Assembly: GCA_964059195.1 (NCBI GenBank)
Contig: CAXKWD010000007.1
Coordinates: 149,593,769-149,657,768 of the forward strand
Length of the DNA stretch: 64,000 bases
Direction of reading: 5' to 3'
Source: Ectobius pallidus
Taxonomy: Eukaryota > Arthropoda > Insecta > Blattodea > Ectobiidae
Under the pieces are notes generated by a model. The model was not told where the DNA came from, did no database searches, and was given only the letters and a program-made list of their open reading frames with translations. Shown in pieces: positions 45,401-59,820 of this stretch (its first letter is position 1; the number at the start of each line of letters is the position of its first letter). The position numbers and the translations under genes were made by a program.

Positions 45401-46684
45401 TAAACTATTAAGATATTTACTCTTCAATGATACAATTATTCAATTCACTTCTGATCTACAAAAATAAGTAGATTCGAGTGTCACGAATTTGTTCCTTTAA
45501 TATACTTCTCTGTCGTTGGTCGCAACTTGTTATTTTAAAGTTGAAACGACAATGGTTTAGTTGCAGATTTCAACGTATTGCAAAGTTTCATTTCCTGCGA
45601 CGGCGAGGCGGGACATTTTCGAGTTACAAAGACAAGCGACATATACATTGTTAATTTCACTACCTTGTATAAATTTATTTTTATTATCTCTTTCCTTGAG
45701 TGCACAAATTCACATATTTAATTTCCTCTGCATTAATTGGAAAATCTGTTTAAAAATAGCATTTTTCTACAAAAGTCCTCTTTAGACCCTAGTTTTTCAG
45801 CAAAAGTCCTCTTTAGCCCCTAGTTTTTCAGAAGAAGTCCTCTTTAGTCCCTAGTTTTTCAGCAAAATCCCTCCTTAGCATCTATTAGGCCCTTCAATCC
45901 GATTTAGTTCTTTTTAGGGTCTATAAGATTCATATATTCGGAAGCAAGGGGCATGAAACATGACAGTATGTTCAAATGTTCTAATTAGGCAGCTGGGGAA
46001 AAAATAGGTTAAAACATTCAAATCCGGGCCCTACTAATGGCCATAAAATAGTGAAAAAATGCAAAATTAAAAAAAAAATTCTTCAAATCTGGGCTCTACT
46101 AATGACCATAAAATAGTGAAAAAATTCAAAATAAGAGAGTGCATTTAATACCTAAAATACCACAGAAATTACATAAAATAAAAAAAAAATACCAATAAAT
46201 TTACCATTATTACTGATAATTAGTTTTTTAAGCAAAGAATTGCTAAAAGCAATTAAATGGATGTCAGTGCGTTATATGTAAATTTACAATATAAAACACA
46301 CTTATTTTGTTACCAAAGAAGTAAGAAAATTTATACTACTTGGACACCCTTAGCAAAAAAAGAATTCTTTCTGAACTGGCATGCCCATCAAATTTCCCCT
46401 AGAAAATATGTGCCATTTAAAAAGAAAGACAAACTGCTGTGGTGTTTACAATAAAATTGAATTAAAATGCACTATGAACAGTTGGCAGATATTCTCAAAT
46501 AAGAATGATTGTCTGTTGTCTGAAAGTAACAATGTGTACATGGATAGGCTATGCTCCTCTCTACTTCCACTGAAACATAACCTAAAAATGCCGAAAATGA
46601 CCTAAAAAATGACGAAAAATGCGAAACAAAGCAAAAATGCGGAAACAAATTAGCTACCCTTATGAAATCAATTATTTCATGATA

Positions 46685-46725
<41 letters not shown>

Positions 46726-49700
46726 CTAGCTATCTTTTAACCTTCATAAAAAAAAGATGCAAAATCATCAAATGCCTTGCCTTAATAATAATTACCCTTT
46801 TCCATAGAAAAAACATAGCTTTACCTTCGAGCACATTGAGGAAGTGTTCCATCTCTCTCTCGTAAGCCAGTTTGTAGCGAGAGGGAAAAGAGAAGAATAT
46901 GGGCTCCTGCAGGGCACCCCGGAGCCCTATCTCTCCCACCATGCCACACATAGGGCGCTCATTGCCACACACCAGCATTCCACGTGGCCCAAACACCTAA
47001 AAACAAGAACACATGTATCATTAGGGGCCGTATTTTTTGGTAACAACGATAAGCGCGACATTTTATAAACAATCTCCCTTATCTATATTTAACTTTTATA
47101 TGCTTAAAATATCAATATTAACCAAATTGAATCTACGAAATATCGAGAAATTTACTCGATTCCGCGAAATGTGTCATTAAGCGCGAAATATGCCCCTTCT
47201 GTCCGTAAAGTGAGAAATGAGCACGAAAATATGCCTTAAAATCACAATATTGTGTCTTGGTGTACTGTATTTTTTATTTCTTAGCAGCATGCTTTTTTCT
47301 GCTGTTTCTGTGGCTGTCGAAGATTTACCGATGTATCGATATTTGTGATCGATTAGAAAGATTGCACAATTTACGCCAAGATTGTCTGTGACCTGGTTTG
47401 TACTGTTGAATACACTCCTTTCCTGCTATCTCTTTGCCAAGTTAGCGATGCCTATGATCGATTACAGCAGAAGAGTGTAGAATGTTTGTTACTTGTATTC
47501 AACAGATTTCGTCTTTTATCCACAGTGGTATGGTAGGCACTTCTGTTTGCAAATGGCTATCTGATTACGATAATATTTCTCGTCATTATATTTGAACATT
47601 AACTCTAATCATGCCTAAATCGAAAGAAAGTTACTTCAGTTCATACAAGGGCAGAAGAATATAGAAATGAGGGGGGGGGGGTGTTAGTTCATATAAATAA
47701 AGAAGCAAAGTTTATCATTGCGCAATGTTCCCAAAGTAGTATAAAGTCATTTATTTCACGAAATACCCACCGAAATAGAAGGAAGTTAGCACCGAATTCA
47801 GCCATTTTATTTCACAAATAAATCAGGGCCCTATGTATCATGCATGCACTTAAATCGTAATATTACTGTGACGGATTGGTAACGACTAAGTTACTATTCG
47901 GATGCGATTATAATTGGATTTGGTGCCTGGGCCCTGTTTCATATAACTTTTACACTCATATTACTAATACATAATAATATGACTACGATTAGCACATTAC
48001 TCCTATGACTTAAGAGTGAGGCAAACTGGTTTTTTTTACTTTAGGTTTCCTTCTTAGATTTACTACTTTAGTTTAGTTTACTCCTGGTTGGTGCACACCA
48101 CCCTAAAAGTTTTTGTTGAGTTTATGGTGGAGTTGGAAATGACAGGGTTAATTCTAAAACTAAGCTAAAAGTATTCCTAAAGTTTTGTGGTTCAGAGCCA
48201 TGAAAATTTAAGTAAACATAATGAATTAATACATTTTTGAATGTGTTTATTGTACGCCTACTTACTAACGTGAAACTTTGAAACAATTGTCTGAAAATGG
48301 TAAAAAACTAAAATAAAACTATTTTAATACGGTATCTTTAAAAAACCAAAACAGGGTTTATAAAAACCTAAAAATCCGGGCGCTGGTTAAAACTAGGGCC
48401 CGGATTTTTAGGTATTTAAAAAAGGTATTTTAGCCTATTATTTCGTAAAATATCCCTTTTTAGGCTTTTTAAAAAAACGATTTTAGCCATCTAAATAAAA
48501 CAAAATAATGAAACTAATATTAACGCCGAAAATTGTATTATAATTTTGATACAGTTTTTTTTAAACAAAATAAACAAGTAACTATTCCTTCTATCGGCAC
48601 TCGAAAAATAGCATAAACAATTGAGATATTTACCCTTTAACAATACAATTATCCAATACACCACTCAATTCACTTCCTATCTACAAAAATAAGTAGACTG
48701 AATTTTTCCCTTTAGTATACTTATCTGTCATTGGTCGGCAAATTGTCATTTTAAAGTTGAAACGACAATGGATTAGTTTCAGATTTCAAAGAATTGCAGA
48801 CGGCTCAAGTTTCATTTCCTGCGACGGCGAGGCGGCACATTTTCGAGTTACAAAGACAAGCGACGAAGCGACATGTAGACTAATATTGATAATTTCAGTG
48901 CGTTGTAAAATTTTATTTATATTATGCCTTTTCTTAAAATGCACAAATTCACATATTTATTTTGCTTCGCATTAATTGGAAAATCTATTTAAAAATCACG
49001 TTTTCTGCAAAGGTCCTCTTTAGCTCCTAATTTTTCAGCAAAAGTCCTCTTTAGTTCCAAGTTTTTCAACAAAAGCCCTTTTTAGCCCCTTTTAGGTCAT
49101 TCAGTCCGATTTAGCCTTTTTTTTAGGTTCTATAAGATTCATACAGGCTAGGGTCTATTCGGAAGCAAGGGGCATGAAACGGAAAAATCCGTTAAAATGT
49201 TCCAATTATAATTATGAGGTAAAATAGGTTAAAACCTTCAAATTCGGGCCCTAGTTATATTATAACTAGACTTCGGATTTTAGGTAAGAACCTATTTTAA
49301 TCCTTAAGTGATATATGGACGAAAACTTGTATATGCATGTTTCATAAGTGACTATACCTAAAACTGATACTTTTATAGGACCTAAAACAGCCTATTTTTA
49401 CGTTAGAGCCTAATATTGCCTTTTTGCTTGGTTTTCCTCTAAAGTTCAAAATACGTTATGTTTTGTTATAAATTCTAGCATTTATTTTCAGTTCGTACTA
49501 AATTTTTAACTCGGAATGTGCAGTACATGACACACATTTATGACGTGGTTAAATAGTAAGAAATGTTTAGACTTCAGTAGAAAAATTCCTTGCAATTCCC
49601 ACGAAAATGTAGTGTTTTTCTCCTGACTCCCACATCTAGGAAAAAAAAAAAACTTAGTTCTCTGAATCACTGAGGGATACAAGGGGTTGAATATGCTAGC

Positions 49701-52700
49701 GTGTGTAGCTTCTGGGCTCAGGGATTAGGTTTTCACTGTTATGGTAGTAATAGGCCTACAGGCCCTAGTAATAGGCCAATATAATTGGGTACCATAGGCC
49801 TATATTTGTGTTTTATCGTGATTATTGATTAATGGTGACTTCAATAAATATAATATTCTGCATTGCAATTGAGATATTTCAGAAAATTTGCAACTTAACG
49901 ATTTTATAAGAGACTATTTTACGATTTTTAGAACCTATTTTCCAATTTTTAGAGCCTATTTTAGGTACCTAAAACAGCATTTTAGCGAACTAAAAGTCCG
50001 AAGTCTAATTATAACTAACCTCCAAACGCTGATCGTAGCCGTAGGAGGAGTTGCGGCTGAGATCAATCATACCAAGAGTGCCGCTGGGGTAGGTCAGCAC
50101 TGCGGCCACGGTGTCATGATCGTCGATCTCTCTGATCTCTGGAGTGTGCGTGTATGCATGCGCACTCACTTTGATGGGGTACTCGCCCAGTACCCAGCTG
50201 AGGATATCGATGTCATGAACACAACAGTCGTGGAAGATCCCACCTGGCCGACACAAAATTAATGGACTAAAATAATAATAATACATAAAAATAAATCTGT
50301 TTGATTAGATCCTGGTGTCTAGGCTTCTATACCAGGACGTAATCTGCTAAGATTTTATTTTATTTTAACTTTATTTTAATTTTATTATTACAACATATTA
50401 TACAGATTATTATAAACATTAAACATTCAAAACTACATACATACTCTCTTCTACAGAACAAGGTACATCAAATTTCTACAGATAATATTAACTATGGACC
50501 CCCGGCGTGGTCTTGTACATTTTAGTTAGCGTCGCTGACTACAGATCCGTCGGCCCGGGTTCGATCTCCGGTACCTCCTCGGATTTTTCTGAGGTAGAGA
50601 GGTCTGGTAGAGGTGCACTCAGCCTCGTGATTCGAATTGAGGAGCTATTTGATAGAGAAGTAGCGGCTCCGGTTATGGAAACCACCATTAACTGCCGTGG
50701 GTGTCGGCATGCTGACCACATGCCCCCAATCCTGCCAACTGCCTATGGTAGATGACGCAGCGGTCGGGTGGTAGGCCTTGTCCCTTCAGGGATGTAGCGC
50801 AACGGAGTTTTTTTAGTAGCAATGTTAACTAGGCCTACTCCACTCTACTATTCTACTACTACTGGAGTCTTGTAGTTTTCAAACTATGCTACTCTACAGA
50901 GCAATTAATGGAATTGTACACTCAACATTGTGCAGTCAGTGAGCAAAGTATTATGCTTGAACTAAACACTGTAGATAGAAGTCTGCCCTTGAAGCCACAT
51001 TCAACCAATTAAAAAAAACATTTGTGACCAATATTTTTTAACCCGAGATCGCTAGTCAAATTAGATCGGAACTAACAATTGTGTGTATATTTTAACAGCT
51101 CACTTATATCTTGTAAGAGAAAGTTGTTTTGTTAGCTATGTCTTTTACAACATGTGTGGTCCATTATTTGTGCAACACAACTGTAACATGACCACACCCA
51201 CGTGTCAAAAGCGTTATTCTTAAAAAAGCGGTTTACCTTGTTGAATGTCAATGTCGAACTGAAAAACAATTTTTTTTGCAAAAAGCAATAAAAGAAACGA
51301 AATTACACATTCTCTGTACTCGTATTTTAAAAATAAATTGAACTTTCATTACAGAGACGCACTTTTTATTAGCAAAAGCAATAAGAGCCTACACACGTAT
51401 AGATTCAAAATTTGGCAAAACGTATTCTTTCCCGAAAATGACTACTACTATCAAACTTTTGCTTGAGTGTCACCAAGGCAAGGTAATGAAAATAATTGTT
51501 TCTTATAGCCAATGCCATTACAACACATTACACCAGATTTCAGCACATTTCATCATGCACTATTCGTATTAAATGCCGGTCGCCTTAGTTTTTTTTTTTA
51601 AATATTTATTTATTTATTTATTTAATAAATATTTATACAAAACAAGACCACCCGAATGAGCAAGCGCTCGTGCTCGGGCTCAGTTCAGCCATTTACATTA
51701 CAAAATACAAATTACAAATACATAAAGAAAATATAATTAAATCAATACCTAAAAAAAGTAATAATAAAGAAGAAAGAACAGACAAAGTAAAAAGAAAAAA
51801 GGAAATGTAGTAAGAACAAAATTGAAACTCTGAGTTATTACAAATAAAATCGTTCCTTAATTGTCTACTAAGTACAGAGTGAAATAACTTTTGAACTATG
51901 AAATGAGATTTTTGATAAACTTATTGAATTTTTTGTTATTCATATGTTGCAGTTGCAGGAGTATGAAGCCAAAGGCTATGGGTTCGAGTCCCACTAGGAT
52001 CATAAATGTATAGGTGAAAAAAAAAACAGAAACCAAGAAATTTTTCTGGAAAATTAACCATTGACTGACAAAATTTAAAAAATAGGAAGAGGAAAAATAG
52101 CACAGAATTACTTACCTGACGTGGCAAGATAGGGTATGGTGGGGAGAGGGGAGTCTCTGCTGCACACTTTAATAGTCTGTACATGTCCCACTTCACCATC
52201 TCGAATTCTCTTCTTCAGAAGACCGTAGGCAGGATCGAATCTCCTGTAAATAGTGGCTCCAGAATTTCAGACAACAACTTCTTTAAACTTATCACTAGGA
52301 CAAGGCATGTAATGACCATAAAATAGTGAAAAAATGCAAAATAAAAAATGCATTTTGACCTAAAAATAGTGAAAAAATGACCCAAAATCTTAAAATAATG
52401 ACCAATAAATTTACCATTATTACTTATAATTAGTTTTTTTCTTAAGTAATGAATTGCTAAATACAGTTTATGACGATGCTTTATATATGAATTTACAATA
52501 TAAAACACACTTATTTTGTTACTAAATAAATCAGTAAATTTATACTACAGCACTTGGACACCCTTAGCGAAAAATAAATTCTTTCTGAACTGGCATGCCC
52601 ATCAAATTTCCCCTAGCAAATATGTGCCATTTAAAAAGAAAGAAAAATATTTAAGTTATTGCTAAAATGCTGAAAACTACCTAAAATGCCAAAAATGACA

Positions 52701-53384
52701 TAAAATGCCAAAAATGACATAAAATGCTGAAAATAACCTAAAAATGCCGAAAATGACCTAAAAATTGCCAAAAAATGACCTATCTCTTGGAAAATGGCGA
52801 AATATGCAAAATAAAGCAAAATAATGCAAAAACAAATTGCCCTTATTTAATTAATTATTTAATGATATACATTTATATACATTGGAGCTATCTTTTAACC
52901 TTTATATAAAAAAGATGCAAAATCATCAAATGCCTTGCCCTACTTATCACTTAAGTTGATTTTTTTTTTTTTGCTTCGAGCTTACTCACAAACCTTTCCT
53001 CTACCCTAAGCTTAGGAAATTCAACTATGTCATTTCATATTCTGAAATAGAATAAGTAGGGGCGTATCCAAGGTATTTTTTTCGGGAGGGGCTATATAAG
53101 TCTAACACTATTATCAGTACATTCATACATATTTGAGAAACAATTTTTTTTTTTAAATTTAGGCTATAACTTTCCAATTTTATTTTGTTATAAGTTGAAC
53201 TACCGTATCCCTCTTTATCTGAACTACCTTAACATTTACTTAAACTTCACGGCTACCACATCAGCATAGAGCACGATTCGTACACAGAAGGAGTGCAAAT
53301 AATATTTTCAAATTTAATCCTATTTCCAATGGAAGCATCCAAGCGAGATCCACGGTTACGTAAAATAATCACTTTGAAATTGAA

Positions 53385-53462
<78 letters not shown>

Positions 53463-56400
53463 CAACAATAATAAGGCTGTGCAAATGGGAAGTATTATTC
53501 CTTTAAAGCAATCACATTAATTTCTTTTCTTTGTAAGTTCATCAATTGATTTGACTAAATTACACATAATTATGTTCTTTTTTCTTTCTTTATCTTAGTT
53601 TTACCTCTCCGTTTTTTAGGATTTAAGCGACCCATCCGCCCGGGCCTTACAGGGCCGCGACCTGTCGGGAGAGGGATTATCTTTGGATCAAATACATAAC
53701 TTTTTGACCATATAAGGACATGGAGGGCCTCCCCGATTGAGCGATCAGCACAATGCCGGGGCCACCTCCGAGACAACACGAACACATAGGACGAGACACA
53801 TAATTCACACACACACACACTCTCCAAACAAGGCTAGTATGGTATGAAGATGATAATGACGGCCAGATGATATCTGGGGACCACCATTGTCTAAAGTTAC
53901 CCGTCTCATAAGCGAGGAAAAGCCCCACCTAGGTAACTTGTCCCGACCAGGAATCGAACCCGGGCCCGCTGCGTGGGAGGAGCGAACGCATCCCCTAAGC
54001 CACAGCGGTGGACCACATAATTATTTAATGGCGTAAAATGTGTTTCATAAATTGAATTATAATGAAGACACAAGGCTAATATGAACCAATCGTCCTACTT
54101 CATCAAAACACGTTATGTTGGTAAATTAATTATTATATATATATAAAGTGTAAAGTGATCCCTATACAGCCCACGGAGGCCCAGAGGGTTCCAGGAGGTT
54201 GAGGCTCCCAGATTTTGGACATTCGGCACATGAAGGTGGTTAGGTTGTCAGCCTTACGCACCGGCCGCCTTTACCCCCAGGATTGCTCCTGGTACTCATT
54301 TCTGTTACAGGCTTAGTCGACCCCAGAGCCATAGTGCCACCAGAAGGATTAGGCCAATTGAAAAATCTCAATATATATACACACATATATATAATGTGTA
54401 TGTTGTATATATATATATATACATAATGCCATTGTTAACCAGGAGTTCTGATACCCTTTACCGATGATCAAATTATTGTAATGCAAAAATAAATTAACTC
54501 ATAAGTGAAACATGATCTTTCAATTAGGATCATACATGATCTCTCTCTCTCTGTAGTCATCAGTTTTACAACTGGTTTGATGCAATTCTCCGGTTCTTCC
54601 TATCTTGAGCCAGTCTCTTCATGTCTACATATTTTTTACATCCAAAATCGCCAATAACCTGTTTTGCATATTCTAATCGTGGTCTTCCCTTACAATTTTT
54701 CCCTTCTATTGTTCCTTCTAATATAGTGTTGACCAAGCCTGGATGCCTCATAATGTGCCCCACTAGTCTGGCCCACTTCTAATGAATGTCGTCCATAGAC
54801 TTCTTTGCTCCTCTATTCTTTCTGAGACCTCTTCGTTAGATATTCTGTCAGTCCACCTGATTTTCAACATTCGTCTATAGCACCACATTTCAAAAGCTTC
54901 TATTTTATGCCTTTCACTTTTTCCTAAAGTACACGTCTCACTGCCATAGAGTGCTATGCTCCAAACACATATCTTTAGAAATTTTTTTCTGACTTTTAGG
55001 TCAATATTTGACACCAATAGACTTTTCTTGTTAAAGAAAGCCCTTTTTGCTTGTAATATCCTGCTTTTCACATCATCTTTGCTTCGTCCATCTTTAGTAA
55101 TTTTGCTCCCCAAGTAGCAGAATTCATTCACCTCCTGTATTTTGTCATTTCCGAGTTTAATGTTCTTCATGTTGCTTATGGCATTCTTGCTGCATCTCAT
55201 CACTTTTGTTTTGTTTTTATTAATTTTCAGTCCAAAATTATTTTCTAACAGTCCATTCATACCATTCAATAATTCATACATGATACAGAGCATTAAATTA
55301 TATGCGTATGACCTTGATCATACATTTAAATTAATACCCATGTATTGATTACAGTCCTTGTTTGAACTTGCTTACTGTATGTTCTTTCACACAAACATAC
55401 TGGTTCCAACTGTCGTAAGACTCAATGTGTTGATCTATGGATATCACCAGTAGATCAACTCAAAAAATTAGGTTTATTATGTTAAACCATTGTCTATAAC
55501 CCAAAGAAGTGCGGTGATTAAACGTGTACAACATGGCACATCACAACAGCACTCAAACGCGTTTAATGGAGGCTACTCATTGAAACGTGCAAATCATTTC
55601 CTAAGGAAACAAATTACACATCTGATTAATTTTTAATATAGTAGAATTTGTTCAAATGCTGTGTGGTTTACTACTGACAATTCTATGACAGATATAAATG
55701 AAAAACCGGTAAAACAGAGTTAAATCTCATAATTGCTTATCTTCCCATCTGGCGGCAAACAATTTCATGACTGCCATCTTTGTTATCCAGCTTCTAGAGC
55801 TCAGCAGATAGTGTGACATCCTTTTATGGCGCTTAGTTCAAATTCAGAAACAGACGAATATTGGGAAATTCCTTTTCACAAGATGTTTCTAGCAGGGCCG
55901 TAGCAAGATCCTTCTGCGCCCTTGGCGAGTTTGACAAAGCTGCGCCCTACAATACTGGGGGGTCTGAACAATATTAAGTGCCAGTATGGTACTTTATGAG
56001 ATTGTGTGGGGGACGAAAAAATGTCTGTCCGTCTGTCTGTCTGTCTGTCTGTCCTCCGTCCGTCCGTCTGTCCGTGCGTCTGTACGCACCATAACTGAAG
56101 TACGCTTTTTCGGATTTTCATGAAACTTGGTATAAACATTCATAATGTCGATGGGAAGAACCCTATTGATATTGAACCAAATCGGTTCACCGGTACCGGA
56201 GTAATGCCCAATTTAGTGCCTATTTTAATAGAGTATGGCGCCGTCACTCAAATACGCTGTAACGGATTTCCATGAAATTTTGTATACCCATTTATAATGT
56301 ACGTGGAAAGACGTCTACTGATATTGGACCAAATCGGTAGACCGGTACCGGAGTAAAACCCAATTTAGTGTATATTTTAAAGACGCGGTAACTCAAATAC

Positions 56401-59400
56401 GCTTTACCGGATTTTTATGAAACTTGGTATACACATTTACAATGTCCATGGGAAGACGTCTATTCATAATGGATAAAATCGGTTGATCTGTTTCGGAGTA
56501 ATGCTCAATTTAGTGCCTATTTTATGGCAATATACGTATTCGAAAGAATTTATAAAAAAAATGAAAATCAGTTATCTTGACAACATAGCCTATTGTTTTA
56601 CTGTGATGTTATAAGGCCTTGGAAATTAAAATACAGGTAGCTATGACAAAAAACACCATTGTTTTACATGCGCTTATCCAACTAGACCGTTAAAATGACC
56701 CAGGTGGCCGAGATGGTAGACCTTTCTTCTTCCGTAAGCCCTGCTTAATGAATAAATCTGGAGCTTAACTTGGAAATCAATTTTAAAAAAACAACATATT
56801 CTGCATATCATAATTGCAGTCATAACTGATTAAACAAAAACATACTGGCACTTTTTTACATCAGTTTACCTGATTTTATTATTTTAATGTTTATTATTTT
56901 AATACAAAAACACTGTTATTATCAAAGAAAACCTAAACCTCAATTTGAAAATGAACCAGAGGTTTGAACCCCCCCCCCCCCATTGATTAAAAAAAGGAAA
57001 ATTGTACAATTTTTTTAAGTCTGCTTATAAATTACTTAATATGAGTATAAAGCGTGGGAAGCTTAAAACTCCTTATTGTGCATCTTAATTTTTAAAATTT
57101 TCCGGGGGAGGACCCCCGAACTCCCCTCTCCCTGGGGGGTCCAGATGTTATAACCCCCCCCCCATATGGTTGGCCTGGTTACGCCTATGAAATGAACTAA
57201 GTGTTGGGCTTTCAAGATACTAAAATCTTATTTTCAGACGATTGAACTACTTAAAAGAGAATTCAATAATAACATCTAGTATCAAAAGTAAATTACATAA
57301 TAGGCCTGAGGCCTTCTAAAATGTTTAACACTTTCACATAGGTAAAATTATTTCTTCGAATAACTTAATTGAACCACTTTCATCTCAATAATGTACATTT
57401 TAATTTTTATTGTCGTTATATCTTTCCATACTGTTCTTGATTTATGTTATCATACTCTGTCAATAAAAAAACGTGTTGGTTAAAGAACGTTGTATGACTG
57501 CTTTTTGTTTGTAGACAATCGGCATAATACTACAGATAGTTCACGCGCAGTAAATTTTAATAACCTGAAATATTTCTTCCATTAACGTGGAATTTTTATT
57601 GCTTGATAAATTGCACCAGTCTAAAAAAAGGCAGGATTTTTCATGGTTAATTTTACGCCCTCTTTGTACCTGCGCCCCTGGCGGGGGCCCATCTCGCCAC
57701 CGCCTAGCTACGGCCCTGCATATACCGTAAACTTAATTGAGAAATGAGCTTGAGAAACATTGGGCGGGTGCGCCTGAATAAAGAGTTACGTAATAAAAAT
57801 ATGATTCACAGTATAGTCCAGGCAATATATGGTTTTAAAAAACCCGATTAGGAAAAATAAATAATTTTGTTCTGAATTTGGCAGAGTTTCGGAGGGAATG
57901 TCCTGAACAACATACTACTAAAAGTCCCCTTGGGTGGGGGTGAGTAGGGTTTAAAGTTTAGACAAATTTCGAGATATAGAAAGAAAACCGCACGTTACAC
58001 TTTCTCTTGATTTAGGGGCTACATCTTTGTATATAAGCTGTATATTGTGTATTTGAGTTCTATATGATGTTTACCTTTAGTATGTATATTTTTCTAAGCA
58101 GTCGTTTGCCTGGTATAGGGCCATTTTAATTGCCAAGTTTTGTTAATATACGAATGTGTACATGCATATATATAAAACAAGAATTTTCAGAACTATGTCG
58201 TACTTCATCTCCCTTTATTCCCTGAACTATTAGTCCTACAGAAATGTGATTCAGACCAATTTTGAAGGAAATTTTTGTAGTTAATTCTCTGGATAAACTT
58301 TTTTTTATTATTATTTGTTGTTGTTGTTGCTAGAACCCATAGTTTTTAGGTAGTTTTCGAAGAAAAAGCTACCTATTGCAATCGATACCATGTCATGACT
58401 TCCAAAAACTTCTTTCATATCTTTACGTTTCATGCCTCCCTAAGTACGAAACCACGCCCGTTCAGAATTTTTGTTTTGTAATATACCCAGTATATAGATA
58501 TATATATCTATACACGCTACCGGCCGTAATTTTGAAGATATTTGAACCAAATTTTATTATGTTATTTCTAGGCCCAATAGTTAGGACAAGTTCGTCAATG
58601 AGCGAAATTGGCCCAAGGGGGTCGGGGGAGGGGGTTGAAATTTAAAAAAAAATATATATCTCGGCTCCTATGAAGTATAGAGGGAAACTTTGTTTGAATA
58701 AATAAGAGTACTCCCTATGGAGTTCACAGTGACACCAACGATTCGGGGGTTTTGGGGGTACGAGTGGGGGTGGGGGATGGAAATTAGAAATTTTTGTGGA
58801 GTATCGTTGAAAAGCTCTTGATGAGTACTCTTCAAATCAATAGCTAGTTTCTCGATAATTCCCATATAAGGCGAGATTTGAATGTTTGAAAAGTGCTCTT
58901 TCCTATTTTTTTGCAGTTATTATTGTGGTTTTGTCATGCCATAGCTAAAGAAGAAGAGTGCTGCGCAGCGACAATAAATTAAACCAAAATCACTTCGAAA
59001 TCTACCTCAGTCTGTAGGCCTGCCTAAAGGGATTTTTTTATTTGTTAGGTTTTTTTTGGGAAGTCTGAAAAATACACCCTTGGGAACGTTTAGTATGTTG
59101 TTCAGGACACTCCCCTTGATAACTCTGCCAAATTTAAGAACTACACGATTTTTTCTATGTAGGCCTATCTTTCCTTGCCTAAACTAATAACCCCCCCCCA
59201 AAAAAATGCAATATTGGAATTGGACAAAGATCGGACGCGATTACTTCAATGTTGCTACTAGGCTAAACTGTAGTTCAGAGAAAAATCTAGATTTGGTAAG
59301 AATTGTCAACTTAGAAAGGATGAAATAACATTACATTTCTCATAAGCTGCGTCACTTTTTTTTATTTCTATGGTAATTTAAAATCCATTTTACTGTCGTA

Positions 59401-59728
59401 AATCATAATGTCAGCTTTTTGAGGTGGTTTTAAAAGTACTTTTAGACAAATAAAATCTGGACCCTAGACATGAGACAACTTCAAATAAAGTGGTGGGCGT
59501 ATTCTTATGTCTCAAAATAAATGTATTGTAGTGTTACTTACCTGTTGAACGCACAGAACAAGACTTTGCCACTCTTCTTGGCCTCCTGGTAACATCGGTC
59601 TGAGCTAGGGATGTCCATAGCAACAGGCTTTTCACAGAACACGTGTTTGCCATGCTTGAGAGATCCTCTGACCAGGGCCTCATGTGAGCCTGTAGGCGAA
59701 GCTATCACCACGGCTTCCACCCTGCAAG

Positions 59729-59820
<92 letters not shown>

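Larger units (their letters stand above)
55893..57718. mobile_element. hAT element G2 with nested T6 and H1
   Basis: Both ends (CAGGGCCGTAG and CTACGGCCCTG) and the backbone match the 382-bp G1. The extra length comes mainly from family T copy 6 (55978-56876) and hAT H1 (56957-57189); a further stretch after H1 is absent from G1. No matching 8-bp duplication flanks G2 now. Confidence 0.75.

Noticed and set aside
46257..46605. Open frames of 65-74 codons around 46.3-46.6 kb
   Set aside because: They lie in hAT element Y1 and correspond to non-coding sequence in Y2.
53253..53520. Poly-isoleucine open frames on both strands
   Set aside because: They arise only because AAT/ATT repeats lack stops in some frames.
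58376..58645. 89-codon frame in element U1
   Set aside because: The homologous U2 sequence does not preserve it, and no domain is visible.
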